A stretch of 25,254 nucleotides of DNA, taken from IMG/VR virus record IMGVR_UViG_3300017593_000076, positions 1 to 25,254 of that record; one strand, written 5' to 3'. Both the position numbers and the translations under genes were made by a program. The notes beneath the pieces were generated by a model. The model did no database searches, was not told the DNA's origin, and saw only the letters and a list, made by a program, of their open reading frames with translations. The DNA is from a virus. Of the stretch, positions 14,020 to 22,241 are shown piece after piece. Position 1 is the stretch's first letter. Each line of letters begins with the position of its first letter.

Positions 14020-16238
14020 TGTTCGCCCACCTCGAGCTTTTTCACGATCGCCGGCATTACCCAGGGGAAGGGTGAGCGATCTTCGAAGGTCACCTGCCCG
14101 CGGCGACTGTGCCCGCCGCCGATCGATTTCGCCTCGGTCCAATCCGAATATAGCGATGGACCGCTATCCATCGGATCGGATGCCTTACGGTTGACCAGGC
14201 GATCGAGCTTCCCGCCGCGATCGCCCGCCCTCACGCCGAAACTGTCTAGAAGGCTCGCCACGACGTTGATCACTCGTTTGATGCGACCAACCGACGTCCC
14301 GTCGCGCAGCGGCACATCAGGGCGCAGCGTCGTGTAGCGCGCCGTATAGAGGCGGCCGATCAGCACGCGGCTGCGCGCCTTGTCGAGCGTCAGCGTGCCA
14401 TCCAAGGCTACGGTCATCACCGGGAGTTCAGCGCCGTCGGCGAGCACGCCAACCTCTTTCCCAGCCAAATGCTCAAGTCCGCTGAAGACGGTAGCGGGCG
14501 GACCGTCATAAGCCAGCGCGCTGTCGAGGTGACAGCCATCTTGCGCGGCCAGGCCCGCATCTTCGTCCCACCAGTCGGCGAGCTGCTCGATCGACTTCTC
14601 ACCTTCGCGATCAACCAGTATCCACACGTCGTCGCGCTGGCCATCGGGCGACGGCGTGGACACCTGGCTAAGGATCGCGGCGTCCTCGAGCTCAAGCGTC
14701 GGGCACCAGCCTTTTGTGTCCTGGGCGGGATTATAGGGATGCGACGCGGCGGTGCCGTCGTTCTTCAGCATCCACAGCAGCTCCTCGGGCTCAGCCTGGT
14801 AGCAAAGCTGGCGGATCCCGCCGCGCGTAATCTGGCGCGCCCAAAGCGTCATATTGTCGGCGAGGTAGCGATCCTGCCCGAAATCATAGGTCGCCGCGCG
14901 AAGCTTGCGGCCGCCGCGCTGCGCAAAGATCAGCTCGGCCGCTGTCGCCAGCGGTTCGACCTGTTTGGATCCATGCCCGCTTTGCGGCACGATCTGCAGA
15001 TTGTCGGCCGAGATCCGCTCGCTCGGATTGATCGGGCCGATCGCATACTCGCCGCTCGCTGTCCCGATGATCATCGCCTGGCGATCGGGGCGCACCCAGA
15101 GCGCACGATCGGGAATGTCCATGCGCAGCCGGATAGCCTGGTCGGGCGAAGCGGCGCCGCTTTCGTCGAACTCGCTGAAATCGCGATATCCCGCGGACAC
15201 GCTGCCGGCGAGCTCGTTATCGCGGAACAGCCACATGCGGCCGCGCCATAGGCAGCAAAGCTGCGGATAGCCCGCGTCGGCCGAGAACAGACTATGCGCC
15301 CAACGGCGCGTAGGCGTAGCGGCCAGCGAGAGCGGGATCGCGCGCTCGACGATGCCGGTCATCGTGTTCGCGTCGGTGTATCCGGTGATGCGAACGACCC
15401 CATAGCGATCGTGGCGATAGCGCCATTTGACCCCATAGGGGCCCTTGCCGTTGATATCGGTGCCGACATTGTCGCCGTCCCATTGGTCGCCGCGAAGGTG
15501 AAAAGGCGCCTCCGTTCCGGTTCGACCTGCGGTAACGGCTTCGTAGACGCGGCCCTCGCTACGGCGCAGATTGGTCGCGACGATACCGTCGAGCCCGGTC
15601 TGCCAGGCCATGACATCGGCAAAGTCGCCCGCCTCGACCAGCATATGGCCGCCGATCATATTCGCATTGAACCGGTTGCTGTTGGCCTCGAGCGTCACGG
15701 CGCCGCCGACTGTCAGCACCCCCGATACGGTCACCGTTTTGGTTTCGTCGTCGTTGATATCGCCAAAGGGGCCGCCCTTCAGCTGCTCGATGACATAGCT
15801 GAAGGCGTCGGCCGCGGTGCGGCGGAGCGATGCAAACGGATAGCTGCCGTGCGCCAGATACTGGACGTCGAAGCTTTTCCAGCGCCAGACTGTCGGCGCA
15901 TGCGCGGCGGTATAGGGCACCACGACTTCGACCGGATCGCCGCCCGCCTCGAGGAGAGCATTGTTCGTGACGAAGCGGATCTTGCCCTCGCTCCACACCA
16001 GAACATAGGATTGCGTCGCGCTGAAGGTATATGGCGACAGCCAGGCCGACGTGGCGAGCGCCGCGGCGCGGAACCAGGTGCCGGGCCGCTTGACGATCGC
16101 GCCCTCGACCGACGCGGCCATGTTGCGGATCTCGGCGCCGGCGATGTTATAGATCGACAGGCTCGGGCGCGATTGAAGCCGACGCGACACTTCGCCGCCG
16201 TTGAAGCTGTCCTGCAGCCGGTACGCGGTGGTCCCCAT
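14016..16238 (-). CDS. Tail tubular protein B (gp12-like nozzle)
   Basis: 740 residues. The opening AYRLQDSFNGGEVSRRLQSRPSLSIYNIAGAEIRNM is the typical start of gp12-family nozzle proteins ('fnGGelsp.l..R.Dl..y..g...l.N'). Mid-protein, ATAAELIFAQRGGRKLRAATYDFGQDRYLADNMTLWARQIT matches the conserved 'lFvqrggr.vre..yd...d.y...dlt..a.hi' section. It is beta-rich, as expected for a propeller-based nozzle that closes the short tail and carries the spike. It overlaps tail tubular A by one base (TGATG) and the gp13-like gene by four. Confident assignment. Confidence 0.9.
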   Translation of the reverse strand: MGTTAYRLQDSFNGGEVSRRLQSRPSLSIYNIAGAEIRNMAASVEGAIVKRPGTWFRAAALATSAWLSPYTFSATQSYVLVWSEGKIRFVTNNALLEAGGDPVEVVVPYTAAHAPTVWRWKSFDVQYLAHGSYPFASLRRTAADAFSYVIEQLKGGPFGDINDDETKTVTVSGVLTVGGAVTLEANSNRFNANMIGGHMLVEAGDFADVMAWQTGLDGIVATNLRRSEGRVYEAVTAGRTGTEAPFHLRGDQWDGDNVGTDINGKGPYGVKWRYRHDRYGVVRITGYTDANTMTGIVERAIPLSLAATPTRRWAHSLFSADAGYPQLCCLWRGRMWLFRDNELAGSVSAGYRDFSEFDESGAASPDQAIRLRMDIPDRALWVRPDRQAMIIGTASGEYAIGPINPSERISADNLQIVPQSGHGSKQVEPLATAAELIFAQRGGRKLRAATYDFGQDRYLADNMTLWARQITRGGIRQLCYQAEPEELLWMLKNDGTAASHPYNPAQDTKGWCPTLELEDAAILSQVSTPSPDGQRDDVWILVDREGEKSIEQLADWWDEDAGLAAQDGCHLDSALAYDGPPATVFSGLEHLAGKEVGVLADGAELPVMTVALDGTLTLDKARSRVLIGRLYTARYTTLRPDVPLRDGTSVGRIKRVINVVASLLDSFGVRAGDRGGKLDRLVNRKASDPMDSGPSLYSDWTEAKSIGGGHSRRGQVTFEDRSPFPWVMPAIVKKLEVGEQ

Positions 16239-16846
16239 CAGCCGGGATAGCTGCCCGGATAGGACGGCCCTCCCTCGTGGCGCGCGGTCACCCAGCTGCT
16301 GTCCATCATGTCGACGGGGGGATTTTCGCGGCCATCGACGCCCGTCGCTTCACGGATCGCGGCGACATAGGATGACCAGCTATCCTGTTTGCGGCCGCGG
16401 TCGCCGGTCAAACGGTCGCAGACCTGGAACGCCAGGCGGCAAGCGAACGCCTCGACGAACAGCGCATCCCAGTCCCCGGTTTCGGCGATGCGCGCGACAT
16501 AGCGGACATCGATCGGCCCCGGCGTGTCGCAGAGCAACCGGCGGCTGCCCTCGAGCGACCATTTGCGCTGAACGATCGTGTCGAGCTCGTCGATGTCGAG
16601 GCGGATAAAATCGTCGGGAAGCTGATATTGGTGCGCGAAGCCAAAGGCCGGTGCGTCGAGCAAGCGCGAGATCTGCACGCGCTTCATCGCGAAATTCCAA
16701 AGGTGGCGGCGAAGCACCGCGTCGCGGACGCTATTCCAGACCGCCTTGATCGATCGCGCGGGCTTGGTGTCGTCATCGGGATCGATCAGCTGATCGTCCT
16801 CGCCCAGCTTCGACAATGCCAGGTTGGAAATCGCGACGCGATCCAT
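16238..16846 (-). CDS. Tail tubular protein A (gp11-like adaptor)
   Basis: 202 residues, MDRVAISNLALSKLGEDDQL with the 'alsnlALskLG' start typical of gp11-like and gp4-like adaptor proteins; then VRDAVLRRHLWNFAMKRVQ, the RD...LR.hpWnFA signature of this family, and YQLPDDFIRLD. It should form the ring beneath the portal that connects to the nozzle. It comes after a rho-independent terminator that separates it from the capsid block, with GAGGTGAGGCGGGGGTGAC upstream of the ATG. It overlaps the next gene by one base. Confidence 0.9.
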   Translation of the reverse strand: MDRVAISNLALSKLGEDDQLIDPDDDTKPARSIKAVWNSVRDAVLRRHLWNFAMKRVQISRLLDAPAFGFAHQYQLPDDFIRLDIDELDTIVQRKWSLEGSRRLLCDTPGPIDVRYVARIAETGDWDALFVEAFACRLAFQVCDRLTGDRGRKQDSWSSYVAAIREATGVDGRENPPVDMMDSSWVTARHEGGPSYPGSYPG

Positions 16847-16861
16847 GTCACCCCCGCCTCA

Positions 16862-16909
16862 CCTCAAAAAGGCAAACCGGGACGGCTGGAGGTGTATCAG
16901 CCGCCCCGG
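16862..16909 (-). terminator. Rho-independent terminator between capsid and tail blocks
   Basis: Minus strand: a 12-bp stem (CCGGGGCGGCTG with CAGCCGTCCCGG, one mismatch) with a short loop, followed by TTTGCCTTTTTG. It lies in the 78-bp gap between the small capsid-block gene and tail tubular A. It probably limits read-through, so that capsid proteins are made in excess over tail proteins. Confidence 0.75.
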
Positions 16910-16924
16910 ACGCGCCTGGCAAGG

Positions 16925-17362
16925 TCAGACGGCGTCGGAATAGAAGATGTCGACAACCAGGTAATCGGCGCTGGTCGGAGCCGCGGCGGCGCCAACGGTC
17001 GCGATCAGCGTCTTTTCTTCAGCAAACGGCGCGGCCGCGATGCCCTCGGCGATGCCGAACAAGGTCGGAGTGTCCGCTACCGTAAAGATCGCGGCAGCGC
17101 GGAACGCCGTGGGGTCGCCGACGATGCCGATCGCGAGCGTCGCTGCGGCGCCGAAGGTGGCTTTTGCGGTGATGACGCCAAAGGCGAACGTCGCACCCGG
17201 GGGCAGCTTGCCCAACGTGATGGTGTCGGCGGCCGCCTGACCGTCATAGTCGATCGTTGCGCGGACGCGCTTGAGCTTCGCCTGGTGATGGCGGCCGTCC
17301 GACTTCGAATAGTTGTTGGTGCCGAGCGAATTCGCGGTTTCGCGAGAAAAGCTGTTAGCCAT
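16925..17362 (-). CDS. Small capsid-block protein, possible decoration or head protein
   Basis: 145 residues. A polar basic N-terminus (MANSFSRETANSLGTNNYSKSDGRHHQAKLKRVRATIDYDG) is followed by a regular series of Ala/Gly/Thr-rich beta strands. The gene lies directly after the major capsid gene and before the terminator, so it would be co-transcribed with the capsid protein and made in quantity. This fits a capsid-decoration or head-stabilising role, as small genes after the capsid gene often have, but I do not recognise the family. AAAGGA precedes the ATG by about ten bases. Confidence 0.75.
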   Translation of the reverse strand: MANSFSRETANSLGTNNYSKSDGRHHQAKLKRVRATIDYDGQAAADTITLGKLPPGATFAFGVITAKATFGAAATLAIGIVGDPTAFRAAAIFTVADTPTLFGIAEGIAAAPFAEEKTLIATVGAAAAPTSADYLVVDIFYSDAV

Positions 17363-17394
17363 GATGTTGCTGTCCTTTTAAAAGTTGACCCTTG

Positions 17395-17418
17395 GGGGAC
17401 GCCGCTACGCGGCGCCCC
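17395..17418 (-). other. Hairpin between the capsid gene and the next gene
   Basis: GGGG-CGCCGC-GTA-GCGGCG-T-CCCC on the minus strand forms a strong stem with a 3-nt loop and one bulge, in the 74-bp gap after the capsid stop. No immediate U-tract follows. It could act as an attenuator or protect the capsid mRNA 3' end. Confidence 0.6.
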
Positions 17419-17436
17419 GCCCGGTGCGACCCAGGC

Positions 17437-18357
17437 CTAAGCCTCGAGACACTCGATATAGCCGACCTTGCCCTCTTCGCTGCGGGTCGCTGCCACCTGA
17501 CGGCGGGCATAGACCTGGGCGGAGAAGTGCTTCGTCGGCAGCTGGTCGATGCTCGAGAAGAGCTCCTCCCACATCACGCCGTAGATGCCGCTCTTGGGAT
17601 AGAACGGCACCTTGCGGTAACCGCCACCCGTCAGCGACAGCGAGGCCGCTTCCTTCAAGCGCGGATTGCTGAGCTCGATATGCGCGAAGTTGAAGCCGAA
17701 CAGCTTGCGGACCATGCCGTTGGTTATTTCGGCGCCGGTGGCGCCGTAATCCTTGTTGACCGTCTCGATCTGGCCGAGCAGGTCGCTGTTCTGCTTCGCT
17801 GTGATTGGCATCCACAGCTCCTCTTCGTCGAGATCGACGTCGTTGGCGCGGAGGATCTCGTTCGCGGCATTGAGCTTCTTGATGGTCAGGCCGACGTTGC
17901 CGCCGCCGCCTTCGTTCACCGGAACGACATTGTTGCCGTCGAACGGCGTCAGGATCGTGCCCTTCAGCCCGGTCTGTGCCGTGCTGAAAATTCCGGTGAT
18001 GATCTCGGCATCGGTGCCGCGGCCGATCGCCGCCGAGCCGGCGCGCACATAAGCGCCCTCGATGTCGATGCCCGACGCCAGCTTGTCTTCCTTGTCGACC
18101 AGGTCGGCATAGACGATCGGATCGGGCATGGCGATCCAGCGGCCATCGTGCGGCGTGTCGACATACTGGGTGTCGGCGTGGCGGGACTGCTTCTTGTAGT
18201 AATCGGCTTCGCCGATCAGATCGTCGAGCTTCATGAGCTCGCCCGACCCGGGAACGACGGTAACCGTCTTCAGCAGTCGGCTATCCTTCTGCTGCAGCGC
18301 CAGCTTAACGCTGTCGCGGTACTTGGTGCGGTGCATCTGCGTAACGAACTGGGACAT
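17437..18357 (-). CDS. Major capsid protein
   Basis: 306 residues, MSQFVTQMHRTKYRDSVKLALQQKDSRL then HADTQYVDTPHDGRWIAMPDPIVYADLVDKEDKLASGIDIEGAYVRAGSAAIGRGTDAEIITGIF, and the C-terminal YGVMWEELFSSIDQLPTKHFSAQVYARRQVAATRSEEGKVGYIECLEA. This matches the type of podovirus major capsid protein (HK97-like fold) found in many alpha- and betaproteobacterial phages. It follows the scaffold gene, as expected. A strong AGGAGG stands five bases before the ATG and the mRNA leader is long (about 160 nt from the proposed promoter). High confidence from sequence style and order. Confidence 0.9.
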   Translation of the reverse strand: MSQFVTQMHRTKYRDSVKLALQQKDSRLLKTVTVVPGSGELMKLDDLIGEADYYKKQSRHADTQYVDTPHDGRWIAMPDPIVYADLVDKEDKLASGIDIEGAYVRAGSAAIGRGTDAEIITGIFSTAQTGLKGTILTPFDGNNVVPVNEGGGGNVGLTIKKLNAANEILRANDVDLDEEELWMPITAKQNSDLLGQIETVNKDYGATGAEITNGMVRKLFGFNFAHIELSNPRLKEAASLSLTGGGYRKVPFYPKSGIYGVMWEELFSSIDQLPTKHFSAQVYARRQVAATRSEEGKVGYIECLEA

Positions 18358-18537
18358 GGTGGCCTCCTCAAATTTCTGGAATTTGCGAAGGGCTTGGCGG
18401 CGCTATGGCCGGGCCTCTCTGGCGGGTGACGTCCCGCTTGGACGGGGCCCTTTCTCGTGCCCCTTAGTCCGGGCCTGGCGATGCGGATGCACGCTGGCTT
18501 GGCGAACAGGGGCGGCATAACTCGGCATGCCGCCCCC
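18358..18537 (-). promoter_or_regulatory. Leader region of the major capsid gene with strong hairpin
   Basis: This gap between scaffold and capsid genes contains no reading frame I trust. It holds a 10-bp perfect inverted repeat, GGGGCGGCAT (18509-18518) and ATGCCGCCCC (18527-18536), directly downstream of promoter-like site B, a smaller CGTCC/GGACG stem, and AGGAGG before the capsid ATG. No U-tract follows the large hairpin, so it is not a standard terminator; its downstream arm includes the TA of the proposed -10 region. Confidence 0.5.
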
Positions 18538-18551
18538 GCTCCAAATGATCG
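18538..18551 (-). promoter_or_regulatory. Promoter-like motif, site B (capsid gene)
   Basis: CGATCATTTGGAGC, identical to two other copies in the window, begins one base after the scaffold stop codon. A TA dinucleotide lies at the conserved distance (18519-18518). The capsid ATG is 161 nt beyond, so this transcript would have an unusually long leader. Confidence 0.55.
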
Positions 18552-19523
18552 CTATCCCTGGGCCTCGCGCTCGCGCGTCTCGGCGGCCGCGACGATCGAA
18601 AGCAGATGGTCGCGCTCGGCCTTCAGCTTGGGATCCGATTTGAGTTTCTCGAGGTAGCCATCGGTCTTGCCGAGCACATCGAGCTTCGCCTGGGCTTCCT
18701 CTTTCGACAGGCTGAATTTGGGGCGGCCACCGGCGTCGAGCAGGATATCCTCGCCCATTCCCATGCCGAGCTTCGCGAACAGTGCGAGCGTCTTCTTGGT
18801 GCCGAGCCCGGCCTCGATGCCGGCGATGTCCTCGCCCGTCATCTCGAGCAGCCGCATCGCCTTGTTGCCGGCGGCGATATGCGTGTTGAACTTGTCGCCG
18901 ACCTCGGATTTATATTCGGCGACGCCGGCGTCGCGCTGCTGCACCTGGCCAGCTTCGTGCTGCTCCATGATCCCGCGCATGTAAGCGTTGAACGGCTCAG
19001 CCATGGCCGCGAACATGCTGGCGGGGACGCCCGCCTTGAACGCGGCCTCGCGCATGACCTTCGCGAGATCGTCGTTAACCTCTTCGCCCTCGCCGAGCTT
19101 CAGATCATATTTGTCGGCCGCTTCGGGACGGCCGATCGCCTTATGAAAGGCCTCGACGGCTTCCGGGCTGTCGCCTTCCTTCGGCAACACGATCTTTTCG
19201 CCGTTGCGCAGCTGGTTCTCGAGCTCGCGATAGCTCGACACCATCGCGTCGGGATCCTTAAAGCCCTTTGACTTCACCCAGTCGCGGCTCGCGGTCTGAC
19301 CTTCACCCGCCGGCTTGTCGTTGAAAATCCCGATCCACTCGGGCGGCGCCTCGCCAGCACCCCCGGCAGCTGCAGCCGCGGCCGCCGCAGCGGCTGCGTC
19401 ATCGCCGCCACCCTGCCCGCCGAGCAACCCTGCAGCTCCACCGCTTGCAGCTGCTGCCGCGGCGGCCGCTGCGCCATCGCCTTCGCCTCCGGCGGCACCT
19501 GCCGCCCCGGTTCCATCACTCAT
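18552..19523 (-). CDS. Scaffolding / capsid assembly protein
   Basis: 323 residues. The first 55 or so are low-complexity Ala/Gly, then PPEWIGIFNDKPAGEGQTASRDWVKSKGFKDPDAMVSSYRELENQLRNGEKIVLPKEGDSPEAVEAFHKAIGRPEAADKYDL, the typical core of podovirus scaffolding proteins (helper of procapsid assembly, absent from the mature head). The C-terminal helix KSDPKLKAERDHLLSIVAAAETREREAQG is charged and would contact the capsid protein. The start at 19523 has GGAGGTGA just upstream and overlaps the Bbp19-like gene by 8 bp. It lies between portal and capsid genes, as in T7. Confidence 0.88.
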   Translation of the reverse strand: MSDGTGAAGAAGGEGDGAAAAAAAAASGGAAGLLGGQGGGDDAAAAAAAAAAAGGAGEAPPEWIGIFNDKPAGEGQTASRDWVKSKGFKDPDAMVSSYRELENQLRNGEKIVLPKEGDSPEAVEAFHKAIGRPEAADKYDLKLGEGEEVNDDLAKVMREAAFKAGVPASMFAAMAEPFNAYMRGIMEQHEAGQVQQRDAGVAEYKSEVGDKFNTHIAAGNKAMRLLEMTGEDIAGIEAGLGTKKTLALFAKLGMGMGEDILLDAGGRPKFSLSKEEAQAKLDVLGKTDGYLEKLKSDPKLKAERDHLLSIVAAAETREREAQG

Positions 19524-19815
19524 CGCTCACCTCCACAAATGGGGCTATGTCTTCGCCCCTGATACCCAACATGGTCAGGATCCGCAGCGCGACCTCGCGC
19601 CGCCCCTCGAGCAGCGCGTGCGCGCGCGGATCCACTTCGAACGTCGATCGATCGACGCGGCAAAATTTCCGGAGATCCGCGAGCACCTTGCGGCCCGAAA
19701 GGCTGACAGTGCCGTCGCTGTCGAAAAATAGGCGCTGGTAGTGCATGGCGCGTCGCGCGTTCCATGACCGCTGCAGGAGCGCCAGGACGTCGGGCGCCTC
19801 CGGATCAAATACCAA
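19516..19815 (-). CDS. Bbp19-like small phage protein
   Basis: 99 residues, with YQRLFFDSDGTVSLSGRKVLADLRKFCRVDRSTFEVDPRAHALLEGRREVALRILTMLGI. This pattern (phenylalanine-rich start, VLADLxxFC, then EGRRxxxLxIL) fits the family named after Bbp19 of Bordetella phage BPP-1, small proteins found between portal and scaffold genes of podovirus-like prophages. The function is unknown; a head-assembly role is inferred from the location. It overlaps the portal gene by 11 bp and the scaffold gene by 8. Confidence 0.75.
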   Translation of the reverse strand: MVFDPEAPDVLALLQRSWNARRAMHYQRLFFDSDGTVSLSGRKVLADLRKFCRVDRSTFEVDPRAHALLEGRREVALRILTMLGIRGEDIAPFVEVSDE

Positions 19816-21445
19816 GCGCCGTCTCCTCGCCGCGCGCGGCCGACAGATCCTTGACCGCGCCGGCGCCGAGCGCGAGCTGCTTCAACGTGTTGTCGACCTC
19901 TTGCTGCTGCGCGCGCGCTTCGCCCTTTGCGGTGACCTCGTCGGGGGTCGACAGATACGCCTGGCGAACAGCAAGCGATTTCGCGAGCTCGCGCGGGGCG
20001 CGCTGCCAGTTGACGACGTCGTAAACCTCGGGCCCGGCGATCGAGGCCGCGGGCGTGAGCATTTCGATAAAGCGTCCAAAACCGAGCGCCTCTTCGGCCT
20101 TCGCTGCACGAGTAAGCGGGTTGTCATAGACGAGTTTGACCTGTGCCCCCTCCTCGCGCATTTCAGGCGGTGGCGGCGGGATCGTTCCGCTATCGAGCAG
20201 GATCTCGAGCTCGCGGGCCGTCTGGGGCGACAGCCACTCGGTTTCGCCGCGGCTCGCGCTGGGCGACATCAGCATGCCGACCATTCGCGTTTGCTCGAGC
20301 ACTTCGGTTGCCGTCATGCGGTCGCGCCGCTCGAGCACGAGCGAAAAGACAGTTTCGAGGAACGCGTCGCGGATAGGCTCGCGCTCATTGTTGAGCAGCT
20401 CCATGCCAAGCGGCAGATTGCCGCCGGTCTGCAGCGGCACGACCATCGGGCTACCGTCGAAGCCGAGGCCGCCGACGTTGATCCCGCCAGGCTTGGTCTG
20501 GATCCGCGACAGCACCCCATCCTCGGGCGTCAGAAGCGGCGGATCGACGGCCTTGTGCCCCGCGCGAAGCAAGGTCTTGACCATCTCGTTGACGGTGCGG
20601 ATCGAACCGAGCACCTGCATGGCAGGCGATCGCCCATAACGCTCGCGAGGGCCGGTGACGTACCGCGCGAACGCGATCGGCATCGTCTCATATCCGCCCT
20701 CGCGTAGCTGCGCCTTGTCCTCGACGCAGATATAGCGGCTTTCCCAGGCCATGCGACGAAAGTCGAAGCGTCCGGGGTCGCGCTCGGCCCGCGGGCGGAT
20801 GACGTGCAGGAACGTGAATTCCTGGCTGAGCTTGTTTTCCGCGATCGCCTTCTGGATCGAGGGCGTGAGATTGTCGGGGCCGAACATTTGCCGCGCCTGG
20901 CGCGCGGTCCGCGTGAACTTGCGGTGGACCGTGTCGATGCGACCGGTAAAATCCTCGTCGACGAACACCTCGGCGAGGTGAAGCGTCTTGTAGAACATCC
21001 CCAGGCCGGGCCGATGATCGGTCCACAAAGGCGCGTTGCCATATGTGCCGATCGACCGGATGCACATTCCCGCCTCGGTTTCGAAACCGGCGATCGGCCG
21101 ATATCGAGCACCGAACAGCAGATCGGTGGCCTTCTCGGCCCACTGCTGAAAGGCGGGAAAATCGTTCAGCGACGTGCTGGTCGACTGGACCAGCTGATAT
21201 CGCTCGCCGCGCGGGATGATCATCCCGCCATAGGCGGCCTGGAAACGGTTGAGCCCGGTCGAGGCAGTATGGTCAAAGATCGTGGTCCCACGGACCCCGC
21301 CCTTCGCCGCCTGGGTGAAACCGCCCTCGCCGAGCGGGTTGACCCGCTCATCGATTTCACGCCAGGCAGGCTCATAGGGCAAGCGATCGCTTTCGAGCTC
21401 GATCTGCCTCTGCAGGATCTCTTCGACGATCGCATTGTCATTCAT
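19805..21445 (-). CDS. Portal protein (head-tail connector, T7 gp8-like)
   Basis: 546 residues. MNDNAIVEEILQRQIELESDRLPYEPAWREIDERVNP is the helical start of podovirus connectors, followed by TIFDHTASTGLNRFQAAYGGMIIP and later RERYGRSPAMQVLGSIRTVNEMVKTLLRAGHKAVDPPLLTP, a conserved connector segment. Near the C-terminus, VKLVYDNPLTRAAKAEEA matches the common 'v.y.sPLaraqk.ee' motif. Twelve copies would form the ring through which DNA is packaged and ejected. GAGGAAGG lies upstream of the ATG. The assignment is confident from motifs, size and location. Confidence 0.92.
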   Translation of the reverse strand: MNDNAIVEEILQRQIELESDRLPYEPAWREIDERVNPLGEGGFTQAAKGGVRGTTIFDHTASTGLNRFQAAYGGMIIPRGERYQLVQSTSTSLNDFPAFQQWAEKATDLLFGARYRPIAGFETEAGMCIRSIGTYGNAPLWTDHRPGLGMFYKTLHLAEVFVDEDFTGRIDTVHRKFTRTARQARQMFGPDNLTPSIQKAIAENKLSQEFTFLHVIRPRAERDPGRFDFRRMAWESRYICVEDKAQLREGGYETMPIAFARYVTGPRERYGRSPAMQVLGSIRTVNEMVKTLLRAGHKAVDPPLLTPEDGVLSRIQTKPGGINVGGLGFDGSPMVVPLQTGGNLPLGMELLNNEREPIRDAFLETVFSLVLERRDRMTATEVLEQTRMVGMLMSPSASRGETEWLSPQTARELEILLDSGTIPPPPPEMREEGAQVKLVYDNPLTRAAKAEEALGFGRFIEMLTPAASIAGPEVYDVVNWQRAPRELAKSLAVRQAYLSTPDEVTAKGEARAQQQEVDNTLKQLALGAGAVKDLSAARGEETALGI

Positions 21446-21463
21446 CGCGCGGCCTTCCTCAAA

Positions 21464-21997
21464 TCAGCCGAACGACAGCTGGCCGCGCTTGAACTCGAGC
21501 TGCTGCCCGGGGTTGAGCCCGACCGGCGATCCCAGCTCGTTGACGTCGAGCGGGCGCTGCCCCTGCATCAGCCAGACATGCGTCACTTGCGTGGTGCGCG
21601 GCAGGGTGTGCGTTTTGTGGACGACGGAGCGCGTCACCTGGAAGCGGCCCCCGCGGCGCGTTGCGCTCGGCTCGAGGGTGATGCTCTCCGGCTCGATCGC
21701 CTTGGTCGGCCCGCGTTCGTTGCCGAGCGCGACGGTCAGATCGTCACCCTTCGCGATCGCCGCCTCGATGTTGTCGCCAGCCTTTTCCTTCAGCTTGGCG
21801 ATCTGCTCCGCAGCGTCGACGGTCTTGGGCTTCACCTTCGACTGGCGAGGCCTTGCCGCGGCGGCCTTCGTCGCCGCAGCCTTCGCGCTGGCGTCCGCGA
21901 AGCCTTCGCGTTTCGCGTTGGTTTCATCCGCGGCAGTCGGCGCGGCGGGTTTCGCCGCGTCAGCCGCCGGGGTCGGGGTCGGTTTCGTGTCCGTCAT
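21464..21997 (-). CDS. Small protein upstream of portal, unknown function
   Basis: 177 residues. The first 60 are a low-complexity Ala/Thr/Pro/Lys linker (MTDTKPTPTPAADAAKPAAP), the middle is charged and helical (KTVDAAEQIAKLKEKAGDNIEAAIAKGDDL), and the C-terminal 75 residues form a compact beta-rich domain (RFQVTRSVVHKTHTLPRTTQVTHVWLMQGQRPLDVNELG). The start at 21997 is chosen because AGGAG lies seven bases upstream; the frame is open to 22090 but that part overlaps the preceding gene. Its place among head-assembly genes suggests a virion or assembly role. I do not recognise the family. Confidence 0.7.
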   Translation of the reverse strand: MTDTKPTPTPAADAAKPAAPTAADETNAKREGFADASAKAAATKAAAARPRQSKVKPKTVDAAEQIAKLKEKAGDNIEAAIAKGDDLTVALGNERGPTKAIEPESITLEPSATRRGGRFQVTRSVVHKTHTLPRTTQVTHVWLMQGQRPLDVNELGSPVGLNPGQQLEFKRGQLSFG

Positions 21998-22007
21998 CGT
22001 CGTGCTC

Positions 22008-22238
22008 CTATTGGCCGACAAGGGTCTTGACGCTGGGGGCCGCGGCCTCGGCCCCGCCTGCGCCGGTGAGCATGTCCGCGGCGCCGCCACGGCGTTTGCG
22101 CAGATTGTCTTCCTTGATCGCCTCGCGGGCGACGTCGTCGCGCGTGGGCGCGGCCACGGGCGCCGGGATCTTGGGTTTTTTGAACAGGCCGACCGCCGCG
22201 CCGAGCGGGGAGATCAAGGCATTTGCGATTTTCGACAT
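22008..22238 (-). CDS. Small tail-assembly-like protein (T7 gp7.3-like pattern)
   Basis: 76 residues: an amphipathic basic N-terminus (MSKIANALISPLGAAVGLFKKPKIP), a Pro/Ala linker, and RKRRGGAADMLTGAGGAEAAAPSVKTLVG. The 'RRGxxAxxLTGxxG' string and a C-terminal '.KTLlG' are frequent in small virion proteins encoded next to the portal gene, which occupy the place of T7 gp7.3. The start ATG at 22238 follows GGGAGCTGACCG and lies just after the terminase stop at 22242. A putative promoter copy is centred about 60 bp upstream, inside the terminase gene, so this would be the first gene of the portal-scaffold transcript. Functional assignment is tentative. Confidence 0.7.
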   Translation of the reverse strand: MSKIANALISPLGAAVGLFKKPKIPAPVAAPTRDDVAREAIKEDNLRKRRGGAADMLTGAGGAEAAAPSVKTLVGQ

Positions 22239-22241
22239 CGG

